Shown: positions 28,997 through 37,676 of the stretch, piece by piece
How positions within the stretch are numbered: the first letter of the stretch is position 1
How the letters are laid out: every line of letters begins with the position of its first letter
Assembly: GCF_017309185.1 (NCBI RefSeq)
Contig: NZ_JAEKJZ010000004.1
Location: 186,001 to 250,000 of the forward strand
Length of the DNA: 64,000 bases
Origin: Roseibium aggregatum
Lineage (GTDB): Bacteria; Pseudomonadota; Alphaproteobacteria; Rhizobiales; Stappiaceae
Direction of reading: 5' to 3'
Position numbers and translations under genes: made by a program
The notes under the pieces: generated by a model
Told to the model about the DNA's origin: nothing
Seen by the model: only the letters and a program-made list of their open reading frames with translations
The model's database searches: none

Positions 28997-30328
28997 ATGA
29001 GGAACTTCAAGCAACTCGCGCTTGGAACCGCCGTTGCCGCAGGCGTCGGACTCTCCGGCATCCTGACAAGCGCGGTTCAGGCGCAAGACGCAAACTACGT
29101 CCCGCTCCTGACCTACAGGACCGGACCCTACGCCGGCTCCGGTATTCCGATCGCCAACGGCATGCACGACTATCTGGCGATGCTCAACGCGCGTGACGGC
29201 GGCATCGGCGGCGTCAAGATCGAGATCGAGGAATGCGAGACCGGCTATAACGCTCAAAAGGGCGTGGAGTGCTACGAAGCCACCAAGGGCAAGGGCGCGG
29301 TGGTCTATAATCCCTATTCCACCGGCATTACCCTGCAGCTGATCCCCAAGGCGGGCGTTGACAAGGTTCCGGTGCTGTCCATGGGCTACGGCCTGTCCGC
29401 GGCCGCGGTCGGCAACACCTTCCCCTGGATCTTCAACGTGCCGGACACCTACTGGGACGGTGCTTCCGTCGTCATCAAGTATATCGGCGAGCAGGAAGGC
29501 GGTCTTGAGAACCTGAAGGGCAAGAAGATCGGCTACATCTTCCTCGACGCCGGGTATGGCCGCGAGCCGATTCCGCTTCTGGAACAGCTTGCCGAAAAAT
29601 ACGGTTTCGAGCTGCTGAAATACCCGGTGCCGGGTGCGGAAATGCAAAACCAGTCGTCGCAATGGCTGAATGTCCGCCGCGACCGTCCGGACTACATGGT
29701 GATGTGGGGCTGGGGCGCCATGAACCCGACCGCGGTGAAGGAAGCCGTCAAGATCCGCTTCCCGATGGACAAGTTCATCGGTGTGTGGTGGTCCGCGGGC
29801 GATGACGATGCCGCAGCCGGCGGTGAGGGTGCCAAGGGCTACAAGGCGCTCAACTTCTCCGGCGTGGGCAGCGACTTCCCGGCGCTCGACGACATCAAGA
29901 AGCACGTCATCGATGCCGGCCAGTCCTCCACCGACGCCGAAAGCGTGGGCAGCACGCTTTATAACCGCGGCGTCTTGAACTCCGTCATCATTGCGGAAGG
30001 TATCCGTACCGCGCAGGAACTGACCGGCAAGAAGGTCATCACCGGCGAAGACATGCGCATGGGCCTGGAGGCGTTGAACCTCGACGAAGCCCGCCTGAAA
30101 GAGCTGGGACTGTCCGGTTTCGCGCATCCGATGAAGGTCACCTGCGAAGACCATGCCGGCAGCCATCCGGTGTTCGTGCAGGAGTGGGACGGCAAGAAGT
30201 GGCGTCAGGCATCCGACTGGATCGAGCCGATGACCGACATCGTCCGTCCGCTTCTGGAAGCGGCCGCCGCCGAATACGCGGAGAAGAACGCTCCGTGGCC
30301 GGCCCGCACGGAGCCCTGCCCGAACTGA
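28997..30328 (+). CDS. Branched-chain-type ABC transporter substrate-binding protein
   Basis: A 443-residue periplasmic binding protein of the Leu/Ile/Val-binding family. It starts after GGGAGG (28985-28990), six bases before the ATG; the frame is open upstream without a ribosome site. The signal peptide (LALGTAVAAGVGLSGILTSA, cleavage near AQA) is followed by a type-I periplasmic-binding fold. It is longer than classical LivK (about 370) and carries extra Cys residues (ECETGY, GVECYEA, VTCEDHAG, EPCPN). Together with the two ligases this suggests an organic acid rather than an amino acid as ligand; that is inference. Confidence 0.9.
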   Translation: MRNFKQLALGTAVAAGVGLSGILTSAVQAQDANYVPLLTYRTGPYAGSGIPIANGMHDYLAMLNARDGGIGGVKIEIEECETGYNAQKGVECYEATKGKGAVVYNPYSTGITLQLIPKAGVDKVPVLSMGYGLSAAAVGNTFPWIFNVPDTYWDGASVVIKYIGEQEGGLENLKGKKIGYIFLDAGYGREPIPLLEQLAEKYGFELLKYPVPGAEMQNQSSQWLNVRRDRPDYMVMWGWGAMNPTAVKEAVKIRFPMDKFIGVWWSAGDDDAAAGGEGAKGYKALNFSGVGSDFPALDDIKKHVIDAGQSSTDAESVGSTLYNRGVLNSVIIAEGIRTAQELTGKKVITGEDMRMGLEALNLDEARLKELGLSGFAHPMKVTCEDHAGSHPVFVQEWDGKKWRQASDWIEPMTDIVRPLLEAAAAEYAEKNAPWPARTEPCPN

Positions 30329-30378
30329 TCGGCAAGACCGGGAGAGGGGGCGAGTGCTTTGCGTTACCGCGAGATTTG

Positions 30379-30529
30379 CCCCCTCATCCCAGCCCTCTCC
30401 CTGAGGGAGAGGGCCCCCGCTGCGGAGCGGCGTCAGGTCCTTGCAGGCAGTCGGGGGGATGTGAACGGAATGCCGGCGGGTTTGCTCGGCGTCAAAGCCC
30501 TCTCCTCAGGGAGAGGGTTGGGTGAGGGG
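30379..30529. repeat. MITE-like inverted-repeat element inside the ABC operon
   Basis: The left end (30379-30414, with CCCTCATCCC and CCCTCTCCCTGAGGGAGAGGG read in two parts) and right end (30498-30529, GGTTGGGTGAGGGG at its tip) are inverted copies, about 32-36 bases each. Each end is itself a hairpin with a 3-base loop. The centre of about 85 bases has no open frame. It sits between the binding-protein gene and the second ATPase gene. Confidence 0.7.
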
Positions 30530-30597
30530 ACGAACGCTTCGGTTCATGCCGCGTTCAGTCTCCGACCCGGCCCAACAGGAATTCAGGAGTGGCCTTG

Positions 30598-31452
30598 ATG
30601 GCATTGCAGGAAGTGGAACAGACAGGTCCGGACGGGGCGGCCGAAGCAGCCGAAACGATCCTGTCCGTCAACAACATCGAGGTCATCTACGACCACGTGA
30701 TCCTTGTTCTGAAAGGCGTGTCCCTGACGGTGCCGCGCGGCGGGATCGTGGCCTTGCTCGGCGCCAACGGGGCAGGCAAGACGACCACCCTGAAAGCCGT
30801 TTCCAATCTGCTCAGCGCGGAACGCGGCGAAGTCACAAAGGGCAAAATCGTCTTCGAGGGCGATGAGGTTCAGGCGTTGTCTCCAAACGATCTGGTCCGG
30901 CGGGGCTGCATCCAGGTCATGGAAGGCCGCCATTGCTTCGGCCACCTGTCCATCGAGGAAAATCTGCTGACCGGCGCCTATACCCGCAAGGACGGCTACG
31001 GCGCGGTAAAGGCCGACCTGGAAATGGTCTACAATTACTTCCCGCGCCTGCGCGAGCGCCGCTCGAGCCAGGCGGGCTACACGTCCGGCGGCGAGCAGCA
31101 GATGTGCGCCATCGGCCGCGCGCTGATGAGCCGGCCGAAAATGATCCTTCTCGACGAGCCCAGCATGGGTCTGGCACCTCAACTGGTCGAGGAAATCTTT
31201 GAGATCGTGCGCCAGCTGAACTCCAACGAAGGGGTGTCCTTCCTGCTGGCGGAGCAGAACACCAACGTTGCGCTGAAATACGCGACCTACGGCTACATCC
31301 TTGAATCCGGCCGCATCGTGCTGGACGGCGATGCCAAGGCATTGCGCGAGAACGAGGACGTCAAGGAATTCTATCTGGGCGTCGGCGGCGAGGGCCGCCG
31401 GTCGTTCCGGAATGTCAAACACTACAAGCGAAGGAAGCGCTGGCTGGCCTGA
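30598..31452 (+). CDS. Branched-chain-type ABC transporter ATP-binding protein (LivF family)
   Basis: A 284-residue ATPase with Walker A GANGAGKTTTLK, signature TSGGEQQMCAIGRAL, and Walker B MILLDEPSMGL; VMEGRHCFGHLSIEENLL is the LivF-type Q-loop region. AGGAG at 30584-30588 is nine bases before the ATG at 30598; in-frame GTG (30589) and TTG (30595) are alternatives. The C-terminus adds a short basic tail (RRSFRNVKHYKRRKRWLA). The gene is separated from its transporter partners by the repeat element at 30379-30529 but is on the same strand and clearly the same system. Confidence 0.92.
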   Translation: MALQEVEQTGPDGAAEAAETILSVNNIEVIYDHVILVLKGVSLTVPRGGIVALLGANGAGKTTTLKAVSNLLSAERGEVTKGKIVFEGDEVQALSPNDLVRRGCIQVMEGRHCFGHLSIEENLLTGAYTRKDGYGAVKADLEMVYNYFPRLRERRSSQAGYTSGGEQQMCAIGRALMSRPKMILLDEPSMGLAPQLVEEIFEIVRQLNSNEGVSFLLAEQNTNVALKYATYGYILESGRIVLDGDAKALRENEDVKEFYLGVGGEGRRSFRNVKHYKRRKRWLA

Positions 31453-31483
31453 CCGGCCGGAACTTAATCTAGCGGAGACGACC

Positions 31484-32722
31484 ATGAGCGACGACACTTT
31501 CGACGCGCGCGAGCGGCTGGACCCCGCTCAGCGCGAACAGGAGCTTTTTGCCAAGTTGCCGGAGTTCCTGGCGCATGCCACCGCTCGCTCCAGGGGATGG
31601 GCGCAGCATCTTGACGGAACCGACCCCGCTTCGGTGACGGACCGGTCCGCGTTGAAGGACCTGCCGGTCTTGCGGAAGTCGGACCTTCAGGAAAAGCAAA
31701 AGGCAAACCCGCCGTTCGGCGGTTTCCTGGCGGGAGACCTGTCGACGGCGCATCGGGTGTTCATGTCGCCGGGACCGATCTGGGAGCCCCAGGCGCCGGG
31801 TCTGGATCCCTGGAATGGCGCACGCGCGCTCTTCGCCGCCGGGTTCCGCAAGGGCGATACGGTTCTGAACGCCTTTGCCTACCACCTGACACCGGGCGGT
31901 TTCATACTCGACCAGGGTGCGATCGCGCTCGGCTGTACCGTCTTTCCGGCGGGTGTCGGCAACACGGACATGCAGGCGGAAGCCGTCGAGGTGCTGAAAC
32001 CGGCCGGCTATGTCGGCACGCCTGACTATCTCAAGGTTCTCCTCGAGCGCGGCCGGGAGCAGGGCCGCGACATGTCCTCGCTCAAGAAGGCTCTCGTCTC
32101 CGGCGGTGCGCTGTTTCCCTCGCTCCGCCAGGAGTACGAGGACCAGGGCATCCGGACAGGCCAGTGCTATGCCACCGCCGATCTCGGCGTGATCGCCTAT
32201 GAAACGGATGCGCGCGACGGCATGGTCGTCAACGAGGAGTATATCGTTGAAATCGTCCGCCCGGGCACCGGCGATCCGGTCGCGGACGGTGAGGTTGGCG
32301 AACTTGTCGTCACCCACTTCAACAGTCTTTATCCGCTGATCCGGTTCGCCACCGGAGATCTGTCCAGGATCGTGCCCGGCCAGTCGCCGTGCGGACGCAC
32401 GAACATGCGCCTGGCCGGGTGGATGGGCCGCGCGGACCAGCGCACCAAGGTGAAAGGCATGTTCGTCGATCCGGCGCAGATCGCCCAACTGGTGGCTGCG
32501 CATCCGGAGGTCGTCAAGGCGCGGCTGACTGTCGGCCGGCAAGGGGATGGCGACGCGATGACGCTGACGGTAGAAACCGAAGGCGCGGGCGAAGACCTCG
32601 CCGGCCGGGTGTCGGCCACCTTGCGCGATGTGACGCGGCTCAAGGGCGACGTTCAAATGGTCGCTCCGGGGGCTCTGCCGAACGACGGCAAGGTGATATC
32701 CGACGAGCGGGATTACGGTTAG
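31484..32722 (+). CDS. Phenylacetate-CoA ligase-like AMP-binding protein
   Basis: A 412-residue protein of the PaaK-like adenylate-forming group: LKDLPVLRKSDLQ near residue 60, GTPDYLKVLLERGREQG, VSGGALFPSLRQEYE, GQCYATADLG, RFATGDLSRI and GRADQRTKVKGMFVDP. The Gly/Ser/Thr-rich P-loop of classical PaaK (SSGTTG type) is replaced by MSPGPIWEP, so phosphate binding may differ. It starts 31 bases after the second ATPase gene, after GGAGA. This arrangement of importer and two ligases suggests CoA activation of an imported acid, possibly aromatic. Confidence 0.85.
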   Translation: MSDDTFDARERLDPAQREQELFAKLPEFLAHATARSRGWAQHLDGTDPASVTDRSALKDLPVLRKSDLQEKQKANPPFGGFLAGDLSTAHRVFMSPGPIWEPQAPGLDPWNGARALFAAGFRKGDTVLNAFAYHLTPGGFILDQGAIALGCTVFPAGVGNTDMQAEAVEVLKPAGYVGTPDYLKVLLERGREQGRDMSSLKKALVSGGALFPSLRQEYEDQGIRTGQCYATADLGVIAYETDARDGMVVNEEYIVEIVRPGTGDPVADGEVGELVVTHFNSLYPLIRFATGDLSRIVPGQSPCGRTNMRLAGWMGRADQRTKVKGMFVDPAQIAQLVAAHPEVVKARLTVGRQGDGDAMTLTVETEGAGEDLAGRVSATLRDVTRLKGDVQMVAPGALPNDGKVISDERDYG

Positions 32723-32778
32723 GCGCAAAAGGCTTTGGCCGGCCGGGCGATCGCACTTGGTCCGCCTTCAGCCATTCC

Positions 32779-32816
32779 GGATTACGGACAGGGACTGTCC
32801 TCCGTCCGAGTAATCC
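32779..32816. terminator. Hairpin after the ABC/ligase operon
   Basis: GGATTAC (32779-32785) pairs with GTAATCC (32810-32816), GGAC with GTCC inside it, and an inner GGACAG-GGA-CTGTCC hairpin is an alternative. There is no T-tract. It sits 57 bases after the ligase stop and may end the operon or protect its 3' end. Confidence 0.4.
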
Positions 32817-32914
32817 AGAGTGTTCCTTGAACGTATATGATTTGTCTCATTGGCCTTGATCACCGCTTGGCCTATGTAAGGCACAAAGAAAATGCTCAAG
32901 GAATTCGCCTTCTC

Positions 32915-33994
32915 ATGACCGTTCAACCCACCGAACCTCTTAACGCCGACCGGACTGCGGACTTTCGCCAGATGAAACTGCCTCGGGATCACCCGTCGGT
33001 AAAGACTGGCAAGGTGGGCGTCCTTCTGGTCAATCTCGGCACGCCGGACGGCACGGACTATTGGCCGATGCGCCGCTATTTGCGGGAGTTCCTGTCCGAC
33101 AAGCGGGTGATCGAGTGGCCACGCGCCATCTGGTATCCGATCCTCTACGGCATCGTCCTCATGACCCGTCCGGGCAAGTCCGGCAAGGCTTACGAGGAAA
33201 TCTGGAACCACGAGAAAAACGAATCCCCGCTGCGCACGATCACCCGCAGCCAATCCGACAAACTGGCGGAGATTCTGGGGGACGAGGGCGGACGTCTCAA
33301 GGTCGACTGGGCGATGCGCTACGGCCAGCCGTCGATCCCGGACAAGCTGAAGGCGTTGAAGGACGAGGGCTGCGACCGGCTCCTGGTGTTCCCTCTCTAT
33401 CCGCAATATTCGGCAAGCACGACGGCGACGGTCAACGATGTCGTCTGCAAGACGCTGCTCAAGATGCGCTGGCAGCCGGCCATCCGCACCGTGCCGCCCT
33501 ATCACGACGATCCGGTCTACGTTGAGGCGCTCGCGAAGTCCGTTCAGCAACACATAGCAAGTCTGGACCAGGAGCCGGAAATGGTTCTGGCCTCCTTCCA
33601 CGGTATACCGCAGTCCTACTTCCGGCGCGGCGATCCCTATCACTGCCACTGCATGAAGACGACGCGGCTTATGCGAGAGGTTCTGGGCTGGGACGAGACT
33701 AAGCTCAAGATCACCTTCCAGTCACGGTTCGGGCCCGAAGAGTGGCTGCAGCCCTACACGGACAAGACCGTCGAGCAGCTCGCGAAAGACGGCGTCAAGG
33801 ACATCGCCGTCATGAACCCCGGTTTCGTTGCCGATTGTCTGGAAACGCTTGAGGAAATCGCAGGCGAAGCCGCCGAGATCTTCGAGGAAAACGGCGGCGA
33901 GCATTTCTCGCATATTCCCTGCCTGAACGACAGCGAGCTTGGGATGGATGTCATCGAACAGGTCGTTCGCCGCGAACTCGGCGGCTGGATCTGA
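32915..33994 (+). CDS. hemH: Ferrochelatase
   Basis: A 359-residue ferrochelatase, which inserts Fe2+ into protoporphyrin IX in the last step of haem synthesis, at the cytoplasmic face of the inner membrane. Landmarks: VGVLLVNLGTPD, LVFPLYPQYSASTTATV, the metal-handling His229 in SFHGIPQSYFRRGDPY, and the conserved acidic region NPGFVADCLETLEEI. The start at 32915 gives a normal length; an upstream in-frame ATG at 32837 would add 26 residues lacking family features. It has no haem-pathway neighbours, which is common for hemH. Confidence 0.95.
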   Translation: MTVQPTEPLNADRTADFRQMKLPRDHPSVKTGKVGVLLVNLGTPDGTDYWPMRRYLREFLSDKRVIEWPRAIWYPILYGIVLMTRPGKSGKAYEEIWNHEKNESPLRTITRSQSDKLAEILGDEGGRLKVDWAMRYGQPSIPDKLKALKDEGCDRLLVFPLYPQYSASTTATVNDVVCKTLLKMRWQPAIRTVPPYHDDPVYVEALAKSVQQHIASLDQEPEMVLASFHGIPQSYFRRGDPYHCHCMKTTRLMREVLGWDETKLKITFQSRFGPEEWLQPYTDKTVEQLAKDGVKDIAVMNPGFVADCLETLEEIAGEAAEIFEENGGEHFSHIPCLNDSELGMDVIEQVVRRELGGWI

Positions 33995-34368
33995 ACTGAT
34001 CCGCCGCCCTTAGAACGCAGGACCTGGGCTTCAAAGGCGTTGGTCCCGGCGCGCAGCACATGACATGGAGGCAACCCGGCGTCCTTTGGAGGCTGGGTTC
34101 TTCGTTTCGTCGCCGGACGAAGCAGGGCTGCCGCGCGCGATAGAGACAAGGTCACGGCCCGGCGGCCGGGCCGTGAACTGTCCGAGAACAACGGTTCTTC
34201 TTTCGCGGATACCCGGTCGTTTTGACGTCGTCGCAATTCCTTAAACGATTCCAACGAAACTCCGCAGCAGACATCAATCGGGCTTTCCGTTCGCTCCGCG
34301 ACCGGGAACAAGCTGGAACGCTGAGTCAAATCAGCGCATAGTGACTGAAAATCTTTCGGGAGATGAAT
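33995..34368. other. Non-coding gap with a strong hairpin
   Basis: 374 bases between hemH and the SPFH gene. CACGGCCCGG (34153-34162) and CCGGGCCGTG (34166-34175) form a perfect 10-bp stem with a CGG loop and no T-tract. I see no gene, repeat family or named riboswitch here. Confidence 0.5.
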
Positions 34369-35364
34369 ATGGATTTGCCAATCTCGGGATTCAATATTTT
34401 CCTGATCGGCCTGGTAGCCCTGGTCGTTCTGGTCTTTTTTGCCGGCGTCAAGACAGTGCCCCAAGGGTACAACTACACGATCGAGCGTTTCGGCAAGTAC
34501 CGCAAGACCCTGACACCCGGCCTGAACTTCATCATTCCGTTCATAGACAAGATCGGTCACAAGCTGAACATGATGGAGCAGGTGCTCGACGTTCCGTCGC
34601 AGGAAGTGATCACCCGCGACAACGCCACGGTGACCGCCGACGGCGTGACCTTCTACCAGGTGCTCGACGCGGCGCGGGCGGCCTATGAGGTGCTCGGTCT
34701 CCAGAACGCGATCCTGAATCTGACCATGACCAACATCCGGTCCGTCATGGGTTCGATGGACCTCGACAATCTCCTGTCCAACCGCGACGAGATCAACGCC
34801 CAGGTTCTGCGTGTGGTGGATGCGGCCGCCGAGCCCTGGGGCGTGAAGATCACCCGGATCGAGATCAAGGATATCAATCCGCCGCGCGATCTGGTCGACG
34901 CCATGGCGCGCCAGATGAAGGCGGAGCGCGACAAGCGCGCCGCGATCCTGGAGGCGGAAGGCAAGCGGCAGTCGGAAGTGCTCAAGGCGGAAGGCGAGAA
35001 ACAGTCGCTGATCCTGGAGGCGGAAGGCCGGCGCGAATCCGCGTTCCGTGATGCGGAAGCCCGCGAACGCGAGGCGGAAGCCGAAGCCAAGGCCACCCTC
35101 ATGGTCAGCGAGGCGATCGCCGCCGGAGATGTGCAGGCCATCAATTACTTCGTCGCCAACAAATATGTGGAAGCCTTCAAGGAACTGGCCAACTCCCGCA
35201 ACCAGAAAACGCTGATCCTGCCGATGGAGTCGACCTCGCTTCTGGGGGCGCTGAGCGGTATCAGCGAAATCGCCAAGGAAGCCTTCGGCGAAGAGGCCCA
35301 AAACCGGCGGTCTTCCGGGCGGATACCGAACACCGGCCCGAATGACGGAGGCAACCCGTCGTGA
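34369..35364 (+). CDS. SPFH/stomatin-family (QmcA-like) membrane protein
   Basis: A 331-residue protein with one N-terminal membrane helix (about residues 9-27) followed by an SPFH/band-7 domain ([29 protein letters not shown]) and a long Ala/Glu/Arg-rich coiled coil (about 180-250) with repeated [15 protein letters not shown] units. Such proteins form large oligomeric cages at the inner membrane and often associate with the protease FtsH. GGGAG six bases upstream supports the ATG at 34369 over one at 34363. It overlaps the NfeD gene by four bases, the standard SPFH-NfeD pairing. Confidence 0.92.
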   Translation: MDLPISGFNIFLIGLVALVVLVFFAGVKTVPQGYNYTIERFGKYRKTLTPGLNFIIPFIDKIGHKLNMMEQVLDVPSQEVITRDNATVTADGVTFYQVLDAARAAYEVLGLQNAILNLTMTNIRSVMGSMDLDNLLSNRDEINAQVLRVVDAAAEPWGVKITRIEIKDINPPRDLVDAMARQMKAERDKRAAILEAEGKRQSEVLKAEGEKQSLILEAEGRRESAFRDAEAREREAEAEAKATLMVSEAIAAGDVQAINYFVANKYVEAFKELANSRNQKTLILPMESTSLLGALSGISEIAKEAFGEEAQNRRSSGRIPNTGPNDGGNPS

Positions 35365-35816
35365 GCCTGATCGAAAGCATCGTGGCCGCGCTCGGCCCCT
35401 GGAGCTGGTTCGTTCTTGGGCTCATTCTGCTGGGTCTGGAGATCCTGGCGCCGGGCACGATCTTCCTGTGGTTCGGGCTTTCCGCTCTGGTCGTCGGTGT
35501 CGTGGCGCTGCTGTTCGATCTCCCGTGGCAGATCTATGTGGCGCTGTTCCTGGCCCTGTCTCTGATCAGTCTGCTGATCGGACGGCGTCTGATGATCAAG
35601 ATGGCGTCGGAAAAGGGCGACCCTGGCCTCAACCAGCGTGGCAGCCGCTACATCGGCCGCGAGTTCACACTGACAGTGCCGTTGAGCGAAGGCACGGGAA
35701 ATCTGTCCATCGACGACACGATCTGGCGCATTACTGGACCGGATCTGCCGGCAGGCACGAAGGTTCGCGTGGAGTCCATCGACGGAGCCCGCCTTGTCGT
35801 CAGTCCGGCGGACTGA
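35361..35816 (+). CDS. NfeD-family membrane protein
   Basis: A 151-residue NfeD1b-type protein: membrane segments in the first 75 residues ([31 protein letters not shown], with a second hydrophobic block after it) and a C-terminal OB-fold domain ([26 protein letters not shown]). It partners the SPFH protein in membrane microdomains. The start is GTG, overlapping the preceding TGA in GTGA. It is convergent with the stator gene, leaving only nine bases between the two stops. Confidence 0.9.
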   Translation: MSLIESIVAALGPWSWFVLGLILLGLEILAPGTIFLWFGLSALVVGVVALLFDLPWQIYVALFLALSLISLLIGRRLMIKMASEKGDPGLNQRGSRYIGREFTLTVPLSEGTGNLSIDDTIWRITGPDLPAGTKVRVESIDGARLVVSPAD

Positions 35817-35825
35817 GGCCCCAGA

Positions 35826-36680
35826 TCAGGGATTGTGGCCCGGCGGGATCGGTGGTTCCTCGGCCTTGAGAAGGATGCCGATCCGGCGGTTCGCGGCAAG
35901 ATACGGATCGTTGGGGAAGAGCGGCTCGGTGTCCGCCTTGCCGACGACCGCGTAGAACTGATCGCCCTGAACGCCGTATTCCGCCAGGATCTGGCGGGCG
36001 ACGTTGGCCCGTTCGCTGGACAGGTCCCAACCGGTGTAGCTCGGATCGACGGTGGTTTGTCCCGAGGTGGTGTGTCCCGTGATCTCGATCCGGTTCGGCA
36101 TTTTTGAAAGGACCGGCGCCATCTTGGCAATCAGGCGGCGGGTCGTCTCGTAAGGGTATTTGGAGCCTTCGCGAAACATCGAACGGCCGTCCTGATCGAC
36201 CAGCATGATGTTGAGGCCCTCTTCGGTTTCCTCAAGAATGATATTGCTGGAGATCTCGGTAATTTCCGGCATTTCCTGCCACGCCTGGCGCAGCGAGGCG
36301 GCCGCGGTCGCGAACTGCCGCGGTTTCTCGATTTCGGCCTCGAGCGTGTCGTGCGTATTGGCCTCCGGCCCCTGCTTGGTCCGGTTTTCGTGGCGTTCCT
36401 CGGCGAAGTCGGAGTCCAGATCCTGCTGGACCTGGCTGATGTCCTTCATGTAGTCGCGGATCGGGATCCCTTCGACTTCGATAATCCCGGTCTTGCGGGA
36501 GTTTTCCTTCACCCCGAACGCGTCGCGCATCGATCCGGCGACGACCTGGAGCTTCTGCTTGTCCTGAATGGAAAAGGAAATGATCAGAACGAAGAAGCAC
36601 ACGAGCAGCGACATCAGATCGGCGAAAGTCACCAGCCAGTCCGGAGCGCCGCCGCCGCCTTGCTGTTTCTTTTTTGCCAT
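35826..36680 (-). CDS. motB: Flagellar stator protein MotB/PomB-like
   Basis: A 284-residue protein with a single membrane helix (WLVTFADLMSLLVCFFVLIISFS) that carries the essential ion-binding Asp21. The flanking PDW and the following VVAGSMRDAFGV resemble PomB of sodium-driven stators. The C-terminal OmpA-like domain (about 185-275; EITGHTTSG, WDLSSERANVARQIL, ADTEPLFPNDPYLAANRRI) binds peptidoglycan. With the MotA-like gene 36 bases upstream it forms a complete stator. Ion specificity (Na+ or H+) cannot be settled from sequence. No other flagellar genes are in the window. Confidence 0.92.
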   Translation of the reverse strand: MAKKKQQGGGGAPDWLVTFADLMSLLVCFFVLIISFSIQDKQKLQVVAGSMRDAFGVKENSRKTGIIEVEGIPIRDYMKDISQVQQDLDSDFAEERHENRTKQGPEANTHDTLEAEIEKPRQFATAAASLRQAWQEMPEITEISSNIILEETEEGLNIMLVDQDGRSMFREGSKYPYETTRRLIAKMAPVLSKMPNRIEITGHTTSGQTTVDPSYTGWDLSSERANVARQILAEYGVQGDQFYAVVGKADTEPLFPNDPYLAANRRIGILLKAEEPPIPPGHNP

Positions 36681-36716
36681 CGCCTCGTGTCCGGTTGTGA
36701 GTTGGGTCTGGAGGGC

Positions 36717-37484
36717 TTAAGCGGCGTCCGCCAGCTCCGCGCGCGCCTTTTCGGGCAGGTAAGCCACCAGCATTTCCTTGATGAGCGCCGGGCTCTTCGA
36801 TTCACGGATCTGACAGACACCGTCAATGATCAGCGTCTGGTTGACCTCGTCCGTGTCGAACTTCGCGTCCAGCTTGTCGACAAGCGGAAGACAGATGATG
36901 TTGGAAATCAACGCGCCATAAAGGGTGGTCAAAAGCGCGACAGCCATGGAGGGGCCGATCGCGGCCGGGTCGTCCATGTTGGCAAGCATCTGCACCAGAC
37001 CGACGAGCGTCCCGATCATGCCGAAGGCGGGGGCGGAGTCGCCCAGGGCCTTCATGACGCGTTTGCCTTCCGAAAGGCGGGCCAGATTCAGGTCGCGTTC
37101 GCGTTCCATCGATTCCCTGATGAACTCGAGCTCGTAGCCGTCGGCGATATATTGGACGCCCTTTGCCAGGACAGGGTCGGAAACGTCGACATTTTCCAGT
37201 CCGAGAGGGCCGGATTTGCGCACGATCTCTCCGAGATTGGTGATTTCGGAAATCAGGTCGCGCGGCTTGGGGCCCGCTCCACCGAGAGCGACCTTAAATC
37301 CGGTCACGAAGGCCGCCATGATGTCGGAAATCTGAAAGCGGATCAGCGTGGCGGCAAGGCCGCCGCCTATCACGATCAGGATCGAGGGAACGTCGATGAA
37401 CTGGCCGAAGCTGCCGCCGAGAAAGATAGCGGTTACAACGATGCCAAACGCACCGACAATTCCGATTAGGGTCGCCAGATCCAT
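36717..37484 (-). CDS. motA: Flagellar stator protein MotA/PomA-like
   Basis: A 255-residue four-helix inner-membrane protein beginning MDLATLIGIVG and continuing with VPSILIVIGGGLAATLIRF, closely reminiscent of PomA. The conserved PAFGMIGTLVGLVQML and MAVALLTTLYGALISN helices line the ion path; the cytoplasmic loop has charged residues that engage the rotor protein FliG. An in-frame GTG at 37493 would add three residues; the ATG at 37484 matches the family start. It forms an operon with the MotB-like gene downstream. Confidence 0.93.
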   Translation of the reverse strand: MDLATLIGIVGAFGIVVTAIFLGGSFGQFIDVPSILIVIGGGLAATLIRFQISDIMAAFVTGFKVALGGAGPKPRDLISEITNLGEIVRKSGPLGLENVDVSDPVLAKGVQYIADGYELEFIRESMERERDLNLARLSEGKRVMKALGDSAPAFGMIGTLVGLVQMLANMDDPAAIGPSMAVALLTTLYGALISNIICLPLVDKLDAKFDTDEVNQTLIIDGVCQIRESKSPALIKEMLVAYLPEKARAELADAA

Positions 37485-37676
37485 TCTGTACACACACCGA
37501 AGTCTGCGGCATCACGCCATTAAAACCTGGCTGCAGTCTAAATCCGGTATGGCTAATCAATTCCTAATGGTCTTCGGGATCGCGGGCCGAAAACAAAATA
37601 TTTTTTTCGCGCCGGTAATTCTGACGAGGGTTTTCAGTTACCGTCTCCCATCGTCAGGGACAAGGGGCACCCGGTT

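Noticed and set aside
33995..34368. Possible riboswitch or small RNA before the SPFH gene
   Set aside because: One strong hairpin is present, but there is no T-tract, no promoter and no known riboswitch core.
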